Below, one piece after another: positions 1 to 11,972 of a DNA stretch of 64,000 nucleotides (its first letter is position 1; every line of letters begins with the position of its first letter). The translations under genes and the position numbers were made by a program. This DNA is from Bettongia penicillata ogilbyi (lineage: Eukaryota; Chordata; Mammalia; Diprotodontia; Potoroidae), in the NCBI GenBank assembly GCA_023548195.1, contig JAJHZJ010000121.1, forward strand, positions 6,538,058 through 6,602,057, in the 5' to 3' direction. The notes below the pieces were generated by a model. It searched no databases. It was not told the origin of the DNA and saw only the letters and a program-made list of their open reading frames with translations.

Positions 1-718
1 TTTTTTGCCCTTCTCTCCTGTTAACCAGCTATTTTGTCCAGCTGCCCTATTTCTATCAATGATTTCACCACCTTTCTAGTAACTTAGACTAGAATCTCTA
101 CCTTTTCCTTGCCCTTCATTCCTTATATCCAGTTACCATATCTAATCAAATTCCCTGAGTGCTTTTCTTAGCCTCCATTCAGTGACTTCATGATGATTCA
201 GGTCCTGATCATCCTAATGTCTGGACTATTACAATAACCAAATAACTGATGCCTATGACCCCCTCTCAAATTTCTCTCCCCTCTAATCCATCCAATATGG
301 CCTTGCCATATTAATCTGCCCAAAGTACTAATGTTTTTATAAAACAATCCTATTCAAAAACTTCAGGTGGCTCCTCATTGTCAAGAGGTAAAGTCTAAAG
401 TCCTCAGATTTTCTAAAGAATACCCCCAATATACTTAATTCTTACTACTCCAGAACATAAACTATGCCAGCAGATTCTTCATTGTTACCTCCCACATGCT
501 CTTCTTCTCACCTCCCCCCACATACCTTTGCTCATGCAACTTCCGGAACATGCTTTTTCCTTCTTTTTTTGACTAATCATATTTTACCTATTCTTCATGG
601 CCCAGCTCAAATCCATTGCTTCCATAAGATCTTCTCTGATTACTTTAATTCTATTGATCTTTTTGTTTTCTGGAATTGAAGTTAATATGTCTATAGCCCT
701 TAACTTGGCTTTAATCAG
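1..718 (+). mobile_element. L2-type LINE relic, 3' portion
   Basis: The pyrimidine-rich strand carries the usual L2 order: a block like 'tctggactattacaataacc', then 'cccagctcaaatccattgct' followed by a 'ccataagatcttctctgatt' block near 600-640. It runs off the left edge. Stops and frameshifts interrupt every frame, so the 71-codon frame at 464 is a remnant and not a gene. Confidence 0.65.
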
Positions 719-939
719 ATGTCTGTCCAGTTCAATTATTCATTCAACATACATTTATTAAGTGCTAGGGGAGAGAAAAAAAGATAATTAAGAAAAGGCC
801 CCTGCTGCTATCACTTTTTCTTAGTATTTTATTATTGTTATTTCTTGTGTCTCCACAACTAGGTTGTCAGCTTTGGGGAGTAGAAACAATGTCTTAAATT
901 TCTTTTTTAATGTATTGTCTGTAAGACCTATCAAGAAAT

Positions 940-1075
940 GGATTATGACAGAGTATGTAAACAGGTAACCGTGGACTCAGGTAGCCCTGGGTTCACTTAC
1001 TGTCTCTGATAAATACTAACTTGGTGACCCTGGACAAGTTGTTTAATGTATCCCTTCTGTCATCCAGGAAACTAT
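940..1075 (+). repeat. MIR-class SINE, diverged
   Basis: The order 'gactcaggtagccctgggtt' then 'ttggtgaccctggacaagtt' matches the tRNA-derived head and core of MIR-type SINEs. The 3' part is lost. Old and diverged. Confidence 0.6.
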
Positions 1076-1079
1076 CTAA

Positions 1080-1567
1080 AACTTTTAAGTTGCAAAACGA
1101 TTGCTGATATATATTGTAAGAGAGAGTTCCCAAAATGATGAAATTACAAGTTTACACACTCTCACACATGACCAAGGTACTGCTGTGTGCCTTGTTGAAT
1201 ATGCTAATATTCATTTTACTTGAATTATTTTGACTCTAACAATATCATTTTATTCCTCTTTGAGAACACAGGGCTACAATCTACTGACCAACTGATATTT
1301 TAGATTTTTAACTAATACTGAAAAAACTTACCATTCTCAACCTATTGTTTACAGAGGCCTGAGAGAATAAATAATTAATCAAAATGGAACATGCCTCCTG
1401 AAAGCAGCTTGCCTTGTAAATGTATAAACATATAAGTAGAAATAGAAATATATTAGGTGGTTATAATATAAAAGCATATTTTAGTCACATTTGAATATTA
1501 TGTAAGTGAAGGAAGTTGATAATGAATAGTCAATTAACTGGCATGAATATAAAAGTGAGAATTTGTA
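1080..1567. other. No gene seen; AT-rich DNA
   Basis: AT-rich sequence with no recognisable exon or repeat. No open frame of note on either strand. Confidence 0.5.
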
Positions 1568-1692
1568 GCAACAGAAATAGCCTAGAGCCAGGGGTTCAAG
1601 ACCCTGCTCTGTCACTATCTGTGTTATCTTGAATGAGTCATTACATTCCACTGGGAGAAATAATTCTTAGGTCCTTTTCAACTTTTTGATTA
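1568..1692 (+). repeat. MIR-class SINE, diverged
   Basis: 'gagccaggggttcaag' is a box-B-like block, followed by 'tctgtcactatctgtgttat' and 'ttcttaggtccttttcaact', the order of a MIR from head to 3' end. Confidence 0.55.
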
Positions 1693-1941
1693 GTGGGATG
1701 GAAACAACTACATCAAGGAGGGATACTTCTGGATTCCAGTAAATAAATCTCCTTATACTTTAATCTACTTAGTTCTACCTATGTCCAAGTCATCTCATTT
1801 TCTTCATAAAGACATCCAGTAGGCAAAACAGAAGACTTTGAAAAATTATGAAAAAAAAGAAACAGAAGGACTGAAAGTAGGGAAACAACTCATGATACTG
1901 CATTTTTCTTTTCTAAAATAAATGTTATTAATAAATAATAA

Positions 1942-2158
1942 CAGTAACAATAGCCAGCCTTTATATAACACTTGAAGGTATTTCAACCAGTTTACAAATA
2001 TTATTTCAGGTGATATTATCATCCCCATTTATGGATAAGGAAAATGAGGCAAACAGAGGTCAAGTGATTTGCCCAGGGTGTCTGAGGCTTGATTTGAACT
2101 CAGATCTTCTTGACTCTAGATCTAGTACTCTATTCAATATGCCACCTAACTTCCTCCT
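1942..2158 (-). repeat. MIR-class SINE, minus strand
   Basis: Reads on the plus strand as the reverse of MIR: 'cagtttacaaatattatttc', 'tcatccccatttatgg', 'aagtgatttgcccagggtg', 'tttgaactcagatcttcttg'. Nearly full length. Confidence 0.75.
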
Positions 2159-2221
2159 AATATATACTATGTAATATATGCAAAGCACCATATCAACATA
2201 TCTAGTTCAGATCTGTTATGG

Positions 2222-2412
2222 GTGAGGAGACTCCCTATATCAATGTAGATCAGCAACTTCTCTGCAACTCATAATCTTAGAGAATAGCCTAGGGTGCAGA
2301 GAAGTTAAGTGATTTCCCCATCACCACATAGTATATGTCAGAGGCAAGACATGAACCTAGGTTTTCTTGACTGACAGACAAGCTCTTTATCAACAACACA
2401 TCATTCTGCCTT
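2222..2412 (-). repeat. tRNA-derived SINE, second marsupial type, minus strand
   Basis: Contains 'gaggagactccctatatcaa', 'tctgcaactcataatcttag' and then the MIR-like block 'gaagttaagtgatttcccc'. The same module order recurs at about 4250 and 7750 (minus) and 44830 (plus), so this is a distinct family whose 3' module differs from plain MIR. Confidence 0.65.
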
Positions 2413-2477
2413 AGTGCATTATTAGGTATAAAATCTTACCTGTGCTTATAATTTTTATTGTAGGGGGAGGGGTAACT

Positions 2478-2616
2478 AGAAAAACTGAATTTGGATTCAG
2501 ATCAGATTCTAACAGCTTACTGCTTGGAAGACTGAGCAGGTCACTTAACTTTCCTGGGATGTGGTCTCTTCATCTTTTGCAAAACAAGCGTGTTGGATGA
2601 GATGGCTTCTGGTATG
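2478..2616 (+). repeat. MIR-class SINE
   Basis: 'gactgagcaggtcacttaac' followed by 'ttcatcttttgcaaaacaag' and 'ttggatgagatggcttctgg' is the MIR core and 3' order. Confidence 0.6.
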
Positions 2617-2621
2617 TTTGG

Positions 2622-2853
2622 CTGAGTAGCTTTTCAGTCGTATTTGACTCTTTGTCACCCCATTTGGCATATTCTTGGCAAAGATACTAGAATGGTTTGC
2701 CATTTCTTCTCCAGCTCAGTTTTACAGATGAGGAAACTTAGGTAGAATTATGTAACTTGTCCAGGATCACACAGCTAGTAAGGTTGGATTTGAATTCAAG
2801 TCTTCTTGACTCCAGGCCTGGCACTCTATTCACTGCACCACCTAGTTGTCTCT
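2622..2853 (-). repeat. Composite marsupial SINE (tRNA head plus 'ggcaaaccattc' tail), minus strand
   Basis: From left to right the plus strand reads the reverse of the tail ('tttgccatttcttctccagc' preceded by 'cttggcaaagatac'), then the core ('gtccaggatcacacagctag'), then the tRNA head ('ccaggcctggcactctattc'). Nearly full length. This architecture is the main evidence for a marsupial source. Confidence 0.8.
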
Positions 2854-3024
2854 CTATCCTCAAATAATGCCTCATAACAGAACTATTAGCATTTATTTTA
2901 GAGAAATTACATGAAGTGAAAAATTTTCCAGAAACAGTTTTTAAAGCAAAGGTTTTGGTTAAAAGAAACAGTTTATAGGATTAAGAAATATTTCTATACC
3001 TATTTGCATTAAAAAATCATAAAG

Positions 3025-3225
3025 AAGGAAGAGGACATTATAGACATCATCCCATACAAATCTTTAATTTTACAAACTAAGAAACTGAGGCCCAAAGAGT
3101 TAAAATTATTTTCCAGAATCCTTCTTCCCTCAGATTTTTCTTTCCATGACTCCAGGATAATAACTGTGGTTCTAAGTTCACACAGTAAGTTGAGGTCTTC
3201 CCCAGAAGCTTTCACGGCTGGATGA
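3025..3225 (-). repeat. MIR-class SINE, minus strand, diverged
   Basis: 'actaagaaactgaggcccaa' and 'tctaagttcacacagtaagt' are core blocks, separated by an unrelated or mutated stretch. The 68-codon minus frame across it is not a gene. Confidence 0.5.
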
Positions 3226-4249
3226 TAACCTTCTTAGATTAACGTAGGAGGCTCAGGGGAAAGGCAATCGTAGTGAGCCTACAACATTTGTTGCTGATTT
3301 GATCACCAGCATTGGCAGCTATGGCTCAATATTGAAAGAATCTCCTTGTCCCCTAAACTGTGGTCATTCTTTCATTACCTGAATATGTTTGGTGGGCCTT
3401 CTAAACAAGGAAGGTAGACACTATAAAGGTGCACTTAGAAACTCGTTGGTTTTGCAGTTTATTTAAGTTACAGATGTGAATCAACGAAAAGAGCTATAAA
3501 AATAAGTACACCATTACTTTCCAGTAATTTTTTGTGCTATGGTGTAAACTTTGTAAACCATTCAAATACTTAAGCACATGCACACACACATGCACACATA
3601 CATCTGTGCATATATACACATATCTGCATATAACCTAAAAAATCCAAATATTTCTTGTAAATGAGAGTGGGTTTGAGAGTTGAATTAGAAGCACTGAAAT
3701 AACATTATTTCAGTTACAATATAAGTTTTCTGTGGACTGGTCTGAGAACTTAACTACCATTTATAACATTGATTCTAGAGGCAAGTGTATTCCTGGAATG
3801 TCTTAGTGAAGGAACCCAGCAGCACCGGAAGCTCATCTCCTTCCCAGCCCAAGGAAAGAAGACTATGAATTTATCACTCCCAGGCCCCTCCTGCAAGCCT
3901 CAGACTCCCACAAGCAGCAGCCACTGGTTACATGTTTCTGATAGGGGAATTCAACAGTCTGTTCCAGTAGAAGCCTGGCCAGTGACTAGCACAATACAAA
4001 CAGGTCCTTATTTTATTCAGTAAATTCACAAGTTAGGCATTCTTAAGTTGAAGAATGTCTCTAAGTTTGTTCATTCAAATAATTAAACAATTTCCTCAAA
4101 GTCACACTTCATTATTAATTTGTTTAGTACACCTTCTCATGGAATGGTGCAACAGTAAATTTTTAGCCAGAAAGTCTGCTCTAATGAAATTCAAACAATG
4201 AAATCCATATTGATTTATAGGGATAGAAATTAAACTTACTGGTACAAAG
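3226..4249. other. No gene recognised
   Basis: About 1 kb without a repeat I can name. It holds an impure CA-rich and TA-rich patch at about 3578-3630. The 84-codon plus frame at 3769-4023 has no recognisable domain and is within chance length for this base composition. Confidence 0.45.
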
Positions 4250-4423
4250 AACATCGAGATGAGGAGACTCCTTTGATCAACTAAGATTCACATCTTCTTT
4301 GCAACTTATAGTCTTCCAGAGTTACTGAGCAATAAGGAAGTGGCATGTTCAGGATCATACATTTACTATATCTAAGAAGTGGCCAGGGCTTGACCCCAGG
4401 TCTTCCTGGAGTTGAGATGAGTT
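4250..4423 (-). repeat. tRNA-derived SINE, second type, minus strand, cut short by the next SINE
   Basis: Shares 'gaggagactccttt', 'tttgcaacttatagtcttcc' and 'ttgaccccaggtcttcctgg' with the copy at 2222-2412. Its right end stops where the plus-strand composite SINE begins, so the other element inserted next to or into it. Confidence 0.65.
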
Positions 4424-4682
4424 CCCTAGCTACTTGGGGAGGTGGTGCAATGGCTAGAGCACCAGACCCAGAGTAAGAAAGAATCATCTTCCTGAGTTCA
4501 AATCTGACCTCAGACACTTAATATTTGTGTGACCCTACAGTAGTCACTTAACCCTTTTGCCTCAGTTTCCTCATCTGTAAAATTAGGTGGAGAAGGAAAT
4601 GGCAAACCATTCAGTATCTTTGCCAGGAATATCCCAAATGGCATCACAAAGATTGGGACATGACTGAAAAAAACTGAACAAC
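4424..4682 (+). repeat. Composite marsupial SINE, full length, plus strand
   Basis: Box-A-like 'ggtggtgcaatggctagagc', box-B-like 'tgagttcaaatctgacctc', MIR-like core 'cctcagtttcctcatctgta', then the tail 'gagaaggaaatggcaaacca' and 'tagtatctttgccag'-type sequence, ending 'gactgaaaaaaactgaacaa'. One of the best-preserved copies. Confidence 0.85.
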
Positions 4683-6214
4683 TAGTCATTATGCCATGCT
4701 GAATCTCTCATGCTTCATAGACTAATAATATATACAGTACATTTTGCTGCCATTAAGTGTCAAGTTCTCTTAGGCAATTACAGTATGATGATAATAATAA
4801 TGTTAATTCCAACTTATGTATATATAGTCCTATACAGTTGAAAAATGCTTTCACATTTCTTGTATCATGGACTTTGATAACAATACTTGATCTATCTATC
4901 CCACAGGTAGATTTACCTCCCCTTTAATTCAGTAAGGAAACTTATGCGACAATGCTAAAATTAGATTTTGATTGATATCTTTTCTTTTACATCACCTAGA
5001 TTTCCCCTTTTATCTCCTCCTTTCTCCTCTCCCTGAGAGTCATTGCTTATTTCAAAGAACTTTAAAAAGAAAAAAAAAGAGGGAAAAGAAAAAAATTAAG
5101 TGAAATAGATAAAACCTGACATTATATGTAATGTTCCACACCCATGTACCCCTCACCTCTATAAAGAAGTGGGGGAAGATATTTTTTCACATTTCCTCTT
5201 AGGGGCTAAACTTATTTTTTGTATGTTTGTGATATTCATTGAAAGAACTTCTAATTAAAGCTATAAACATGTGGATGCATATACACATATATAAATCACA
5301 TAAGAAATATATAATTACACAATTGTTAAATCATATGTAATAGCTCATACGTGGCATTCTTATAGATTAGAATTCTAGTAACATTCACTTAAACCCTAAC
5401 CACACAGAAATACAAAATGTACAGCATTCATCAGATAAGTAAATTTGGGAACAAGATTTAAGCTGTAAATAAGGAAAGCTATTTTGATATTTAATCAGAG
5501 TTCACCATGTTGCTGGCTGTTTTCAGCCCTATAGGCTTTTGCTTTGCATAAAGCCAATCCTCATCTGCTCAGGCTGTACTATACTGACTCATTCACTGCC
5601 AAGAATATCTTTATACCAAGTTAAAACAGTTACTTCTACCTTTTCTTTCTTCTTCTAAAGAAAGGCTCGCTAATAATGGTCTTAACTTATGTTTTTCCCC
5701 TAATTTTCACAATATGCTTTAAGACAAAATTGTTTCACAAATTATATTTCAAAATAGGGGGTTGGGGGAGGAGAGGTAGGAAAACTCCAAGGATATTACA
5801 CATTAGAAAACAAACTTCAATGCTTTTTTTGTTCTGAAATCAATGTGAATAATTATCAAGCTTCTATAAACTACTTAAAAACTTAATTGCAACTGAAATT
5901 CTCAGTTTTTCCATAAGGGAGAGAGGGAGAAAGTTGAACAAAAATATTCAGTATCAGTATGAGCAAATACCAGCTATCTATAAAGCATTATATTATACAA
6001 GTCTCAGTTACAGTTAATATACCTGAGGTATAAATGAAAACACTCAGCCTTTTATTTTCAATAAGACCAGAAACTAGGAAGCTAATCTTTATGCATTTAT
6101 TCTCCTTTTGTTTTATTGTGACTCCAAGTTCAAGCTCTTTCCATTTATTTTTAATATTATTTATTTTATTCTAAACTTAAGAAATAAAACAAGCATATCC
6201 ATATTTAGTGTGTC
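4683..6214. other. No gene recognised; mostly unique AT-rich DNA
   Basis: About 1.5 kb with no repeat I can assign. The part at about 5450-5640 is less AT-biased and looks unique; it could be a conserved noncoding element, but this cannot be judged without alignment. Confidence 0.4.
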
Positions 6215-7094
6215 TTCTAACTTCCAGGCCCACATCACCAATTATCTATTGGATATTGAGTTGCCCTAAAGGCAACTCAAACTCAATATGACTATCTTTC
6301 TCCCTATCCTGTGAAACTCATTCCTCTTCTAAACGTCTCCATTTATGACAAGGTCACTACAATTCTTCCAGTCAAAAATTTACAATCTCAGAACCACCAT
6401 TCACTCCTCACCCCACATATCCAGTCAAATATTGTCCATTTTAATTCCACAATATTTCTTACATACATTCCCTTCTATTTAGCTACCATGGGGATTCAGG
6501 CCCTCATCCCTTTGACTACTGCAATAGACTTCTGTTTGGTCTCCCTGCCTCAGATCTCTCCCCTCCCTAATTTATCTTCCACACAGCCGCCTATATGTTT
6601 TTCTTACTAGACAAACTTGCCCTCATCACTCCTCTACTCAATTAACACTACTGACTATTACCTCTAGAATCAACTACAAACTCCTGTTAGAACTTAAAGC
6701 CTGGCTCCAATCTACCTTTCCAGACATTATATATGACACCCCTTCAGGTACTTTATGGTCCAGTCAAACCGACTTCCTTATTCTTTCTCAAATATAACAT
6801 TCCATCTCCCATGGCTGGACTGAGCTCCCTCCTTACCTTCTTGTCTCAGAATCACCTAGCTTTCACGCACTCCCTTTCACATGAACACTTTCTGGATACC
6901 CCACCAATGCCGGCGGTGCACAAATTGCTTGTGTGTGTGGGGGTGTACATGGTGACAGTCCTCAACAGAATGTAATTGCTTTGAAAGTGGGAATTGTTTC
7001 ATGTTTTTACTTTGTATCACAACATGGTACATACTTTGTAGCACCAACAGAGTGTATGGGACATATTAAGCACTTAATAAATGCTTGTTGATTA
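6215..7094 (+). mobile_element. L2-type LINE relic with intact 3' end
   Basis: Follows the L2 order: 'actgcaatagacttctgttt' then 'ggtctccctgcctcag', 'gaatcaactacaaactcctg', and the 3' end 'aagcacttaataaatgcttg'. Frameshifts and stops break the reverse-transcriptase C-terminal region. The 99-codon (6311) and 80-codon (6733) frames are fragments of it. A 10-bp stem, 5-nt loop hairpin at 6256-6280 lies inside. Confidence 0.8.
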
Positions 7095-7387
7095 GAGGAT
7101 GTCTGCTAATTTCAGTCAAAATTCCAGTTCTCACTCTCCCCCCAAAACATCCATAAAATGGTATTTCATATTGGCAATGGCAACACATTTTATTAAGAGG
7201 ACCAGCAAAAAATCACATGTGGTATATTTTATTTCAAAACCACTTTGATTTTGTCATTATTATATACTTCAAGAAATGTTTACTGTCTCAAAAAAATCAA
7301 CACCTTAACAATTTTGGTGTTGAAAGATGTGCCTAATAAACTGTACATCAAATGTTTTCTATTCGTAATTATAAGAGAAGACTTTAA

Positions 7388-7545
7388 TCCAATAAACATT
7401 TAATAGGCACCTACCTACTATGGGCCAGACACAGTGCCAAATGCTGAGGATACAATTAATAAAAAGATAATTCCTGCCCTCAAGGAGTTACAATCTAAAG
7501 GACAAGACAATATACAACAGGAGATGGGGAAAGTGAGGAGGAAGA
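7388..7545 (-). mobile_element. L2-type LINE 3' end, minus strand
   Basis: Plus strand reads the reversed 3' end: 'aataaacatttaataggcac', 'ccagacacagtgccaaatgc', 'cctgccctcaaggagttaca'. 5' truncated. Confidence 0.75.
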
Positions 7546-7748
7546 GAGAAGGAAGTGGGGGGAACTCAGCTTGAGGGTATCTTGTTCCAAGGAACTGAAA
7601 CCAGAGAGGGCAGCAGATGCAAAGTGGAATAAGCTGAGTCTAGTTTCTGTGTTCCACAAAGTAAGGTTTTGGGAGGAGTGCCTGGTCCTCTACCCATCAG
7701 TCCTCCAAACAGAGGGAAGAGGAAGCTTTTGGGGATGGGGGTTTTATC
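7546..7748. other. No gene recognised; purine-rich DNA
   Basis: Open frames on both strands here (78 and 81 codons) overlap each other and match nothing I recognise. The segment may be an older inner part of the neighbouring L2. Confidence 0.35.
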
Positions 7749-7928
7749 AGTGTAGGAAACTCCTAGTGAGGAATTCCTTCTTCCAGGGGAGATTTGTAAC
7801 ATTCAGCAATTTATAGCCTGGGGTACTGAGAGGTTGAGTGATGACCATAGTTACAGAAGCAAAACATGAACCCAGGTCTTCACAACTCCAAGGCCACCTC
7901 TCTATCCACTACAATACATTTTCAATGT
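7749..7928 (-). repeat. tRNA-derived SINE, second type, minus strand
   Basis: 'gtaggaaactcctagtgagg', 'aatttatagcctggggtact' and 'tgaacccaggtcttcacaac' follow the order of the copies at 2222 and 4250. It ends with 'tctatccactacaa', the reversed tRNA head. Confidence 0.65.
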
Positions 7929-7996
7929 GATATAAAGATATGGTAAGAAGAAACTAATCCATTAAAAGAATACAGTCTATTTCTATAGCTAAAACA

Positions 7997-8434
7997 TCAT
8001 ATTGTTTCATAGGGTTGCTTCCACAGAGATTTCACCAAGAACATATTTGGGCCTTCAACAAAACAGGCACTGAAATATAATACAGTGTCCTTCACATGCT
8101 GGCTTCCCCATGTGTAAATACAGTTACGTGCATGCCCTTGTAAGCAAGCAGCAGTACAGCTGGCCAAACTGTCACTTGAACAGGTCATAGAGCATAATAC
8201 TGGAATCATAAGATGAATGCTGTGTGGCTCTTCAGCCACCTGAGGGTCTCTGGCTCTGTAGTATTCCTCTGACTCTGCAAGGTCCCACACACCCACAGCT
8301 GTACAAAGAAAGGACAATAACAGAATGCATACTACTGTTCTCTCTTTCCTATTACAAGTGAGAAAATAAATTGCTGAGATCCATTCTGTTTTCCTCCTCT
8401 GCAGCCAAAGAGCCCAAGACATGAGAAAAGACAC
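7997..8434 (-). other. Unassigned 145-codon open frame, probably noncoding
   Basis: The longest AUG frame outside repeats and CpG-rich DNA. It has a hydrophobic stretch (CILLLSFLCTAVGV) near residue 36 and several cysteines, but no family I recognise. A good polypyrimidine tract and AG lie inside it at about 8301-8325 on the minus strand, which would break the frame if used as an acceptor. A rough estimate for this base composition gives a longest chance frame near 140 codons, so length is not evidence of coding. Confidence 0.2.
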
Positions 8435-10038
8435 ACTGCACTAAACATAGCTGCAGCATCACAAATTAATCATAGTTTGACGGACTAGTTTTGCTCTACA
8501 GTGTGTACCTTAGGCCATGGCATCACTATGTTAATAGAGCTGAGTCATGGCAAAATATTGTCATGCTGCAGACATTATAATGTAATAAGAGGATATTTCA
8601 CCATGCTTCAGTTCAGGGGCCAGGGGGCTTGTTAGCTCTTCAAGTTATCTCTATCCCAGAGCTACTGAAGTATATGTATGACAATCACATGCAAAGTAAT
8701 CACCAGGTGCACACTTCTACACAGCTCATGCTAAACCAAAAACACTGGTATTTTCTAGACGAACATTCAAAATTTTAAAACATCAAGCTACATAAATATA
8801 AACAAACGTAGGTACACAGACACACAGAGAACTGAACACTTTCTACCTGTCTCCAGTGTAATCTAAAAGCATTTTATTAATATCATTGAATGACAATATT
8901 GTTCTATTCTGAAAAGAGTTTACATTTCCCCCCAAAACTGTCTTCCACAAAATTTGAATTCAATCTTTAATGACTATAGGTAGTGGCCTTGGGAACCAGG
9001 TGGAGCTTACATAATTTTCATAAAACAATTGCTCTTCTCTACAGGTAGTGCTGATCACTCAATGAGTTATTCATTGTGATGAGTAATTTAAAGCTTGCAC
9101 ATGTTTTACATTGTAAAAATAAGGGTGACCATATTGAAAAATAAATATTTATCATTCAAGAGTTGAGAAGTAATTACAATTGTTAACTATGATGAAACAA
9201 TAAATAATAGGGAAACAGGTAAGAAATAAGTATAGATGGCATATCAGTTATGGAAAGATTAAAAAAGAAAAGCCAAGTAATTTATGAAATCAAAGAAAGT
9301 AAAAATGGTCAAAATTAATTTTGAAAACCTTTTATCTCAAATAGAAATTTAAGTTTTTGCAAAAAAGCCCATATTTAATATAGCATTTCTATATAATCAT
9401 TTTTACTGTATAACCATACTTTTTTCTTTCAAAGGAGATTGAATTTTAAGGATCTACCCTATATTTAGACCAATATAATATCAGTCTGAATGTTACAATG
9501 TGGGACAAAGTGGTCAAAGCAAATAACCAAGAAACACTGCCTTGCATCCTCCACTTGTAAAATGCCATGAACAAACCTGAGAATTATTTTAAAAAACTGA
9601 AGACAACTGTGAAAATTAAAAATACAACACTAAATTTCAAAGCAAAATATATTATTAAAACCAATTATAAGATGATACAATAGAAATGACCTATCTTCCA
9701 CCTAGAGTCTTTTCTTGTCTGAAGAGAGTGAAGGATAAATCTGTACTTGTATATTCTTCCTTGTAAAGCTTGCATCCATTCTGCTGCCCTTCAAAGTCTG
9801 TCTAACTTAAAGTCTATTGAAACTTGGCCACTTGAACTTAAATTATGTTAAGATGACAAGGTTTATTTTAATGAGAAAGAATCTGAGAGCTGGGTCCAAA
9901 ACTCTAAAATAATTTTTGCCTACCTGATTTAAGGTTAGTCATTTTTAATAAAATTACTATAATAATAAAACAGAAAAGTACAGCCATACTTGTCCTTTAA
10001 CAATTTGGCCATTATTTATTTATATCTACTATGGTTAT
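8435..10038. other. Low-repeat noncoding block
   Basis: About 1.6 kb with no SINE, LINE or exon that I can identify, in a region otherwise crowded with repeats. Sequence at 8445-8720 and 8980-9110 is compositionally mixed with homeodomain-like TAAT cores, which would suit an enhancer, but this is inference only. Confidence 0.4.
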
Positions 10039-10382
10039 AGGGTAGTACTACAAGTATTGCCACCCCTGACTCTCCAGACTTTTCCTCCATACCCCAGGGA
10101 CCTCGTCCGCACTTCACCTTCTCATGTCTCTACCTCTTTGATCCCCTCCTCCTATTGGTGAGTTCTTCCCAGAACATTCATCTTGAAAAAGTACCCAAGT
10201 AGCCATGCTCATTCCTTCATTCCATTCTTGATTCTCCAAACCTCTCTACCAGGACTCTACTTTTCAGCTCCTCTTTATGTGTTGTTTTCTCAATGAGTGT
10301 GTTAAGTTCCGTAAGGGGTGCTGCCTTTATTTTTGCTTGCATTTATATTCCCAGTACTTAGCACAGTGCAGTGCTTAATATG
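10039..10382 (+). mobile_element. L2-type LINE relic, 3' end
   Basis: Ends with 'tatattcccagtacttagca' and 'cagtgcttaata', preceded by 'ttatgtgttgttttctc', as in the copy at 36450-36720. No intact frame. Confidence 0.65.
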
Positions 10383-11096
10383 ATTTGTACTCTAAAATGT
10401 TTACAATCTTTGGTAAGCAAGACATAGGCAGGGGAATACTTAGATAAATAAAAGTAAATGCCAGAATGACTAGTACTGTTTTAAAAAAAATCATCTAAGG
10501 AGTTGAAAGGGAGAGAGGAATGTGTGCTAGAAGAGATAAAGGGGGTTTCATAGAGTGGATGTGTGTAGATCATATTTTTTCTACACTAAACAACCTTTTC
10601 ATCCACTAAAATCCTCTCTGAAGGTTCTGAAGACTATACCAGTCAAATGCAAATTCTGACAGGATCGAGACCAAATCTGGTATGTCTGTTTTCTGAGGAC
10701 CAGCTTAGCTAAATTCAGAGTTTCATCACCATGGACCTAGATAACAGGTGATGAATACTTTAACCAGAACAATTCATAAAACAGTCTTCTGAAGCACTGG
10801 GGAGTTAGGGTATAGGGGGAAGGAGGAGATTTCTATCTTTGTTAGTGGAAGGAGTATCCAGATAGATCAAATCATAAATCCATGGAATATTGATGTAAAT
10901 AAATAGAATCTTTAAAAAGCACTAAAGGGTTCCTTTTGTAAAATGAATGAACTTTGTGAGTTTTTAAAAAATTAAAATTATTAAAGGCCATGCAACAAAT
11001 ATATCTCTGTGTGTGCTTTACAAACTTTGTATTACATTTATTCTTTCAATGAACAACTATCGTTTTAGTCATGAATGTAAATAGAAAAAACACAGA
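10383..11096. other. No gene seen
   Basis: About 0.7 kb of AT-rich DNA with no exon or repeat I can name. Confidence 0.4.
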
Positions 11097-11264
11097 AATG
11101 GGAGCCAAGAGTCCTGGGTTTTAGTTCTGGCTAATAAGCTATGTTTGCTTAGGCAAGTCCTTTTTCCTCTCTTTTGGAATTGTGCCTTATATGTAAAATA
11201 AGGAGTCTGAATTACATGATAAGGCCCATCTAGCGCTATTATTCCATTGTGTTATAGGACTGAA
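11097..11264 (+). repeat. MIR-class SINE, nearly full length
   Basis: 'gagccaagagtcctgggttt', 'ttgcttaggcaagtcctttt', 'ttatatgtaaaataaggagt' and 'aaggcccatctagcgc' give head, core and 3' end in order. Confidence 0.75.
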
Positions 11265-11711
11265 TTTCTTAAAATGAAATATATCCATACTGCCAAAAGT
11301 TCCATGGGCCTTTTTTGTTGTATGTTTTTGTTTTCCTTAACATGCAGTAAAATTTTATTAGGCAATCTGGGTAGAAGACTATAGCATATTAAGAACTTAC
11401 TGTATCCAAAGAAGTCTTAGAACTTGATGCCAGTATCATTCCAAGAAAATGGATAGACTCTTAGTCTGAGAAGACCAAGACTAAGGAAAGATATTATAAA
11501 AATTAGTGAAATCATGAACTATCTGAGAATTTAATTTTGTCCAATTATGAAGAAGGCAGAAAACGTTTCTTTTGTTTTCTTTCCAAATCCATTATCAGTG
11601 CCTCCTCCTTATTCATGAGACCTTACTTTCTCCAAAGGACATTTGGAGGCCAAAAATAAACAAAATAAAAATAAACTTACAAGAAAAGGAAAAAGGAATA
11701 AAACTCAAGTG

Positions 11712-11848
11712 ATACAAAGACAGATTATACCTCTCATATTACAGATGGGGAAAGCAAGAGGGAGAGAAGTTAAATAACATTCCACAGGTCACACATGGAA
11801 TGTTTTAGAATCAGAATTGGAAACCAGGTCCTCAGACTCCATAGTTAA
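11712..11848 (-). repeat. MIR-class SINE, minus strand, diverged
   Basis: 'catattacagatggggaaag', 'cacaggtcacacatgg' and 'accaggtcctcagactcc' are reversed MIR blocks. Confidence 0.6.
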
Positions 11849-11885
11849 AGGTCTAGAGAAGGAGGGAGGAGAAGGAAGAGAAAAA

Positions 11886-11972
11886 AGTATTAAATACCAA
11901 CTATGTACCACAGAGTGTGCCACATGCTTTACAAATATTATCTTATTTGATCCCTACAACCCTTCAAGATAG
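11886..11972 (-). repeat. MIR-class SINE, minus strand, left part (split by an LTR)
   Basis: 'gtgccacatgctttacaaat' and 'cccttcaagatag' are the reversed 3' half of a MIR. It breaks off at 11972 and resumes at 12452. Confidence 0.75.

Noticed and set aside
6256..6280. Hairpin with 10-bp stem as a microRNA or terminator
   Set aside because: It lies in L2 sequence, the stem is too short for a microRNA precursor, and bacterial terminators do not apply.
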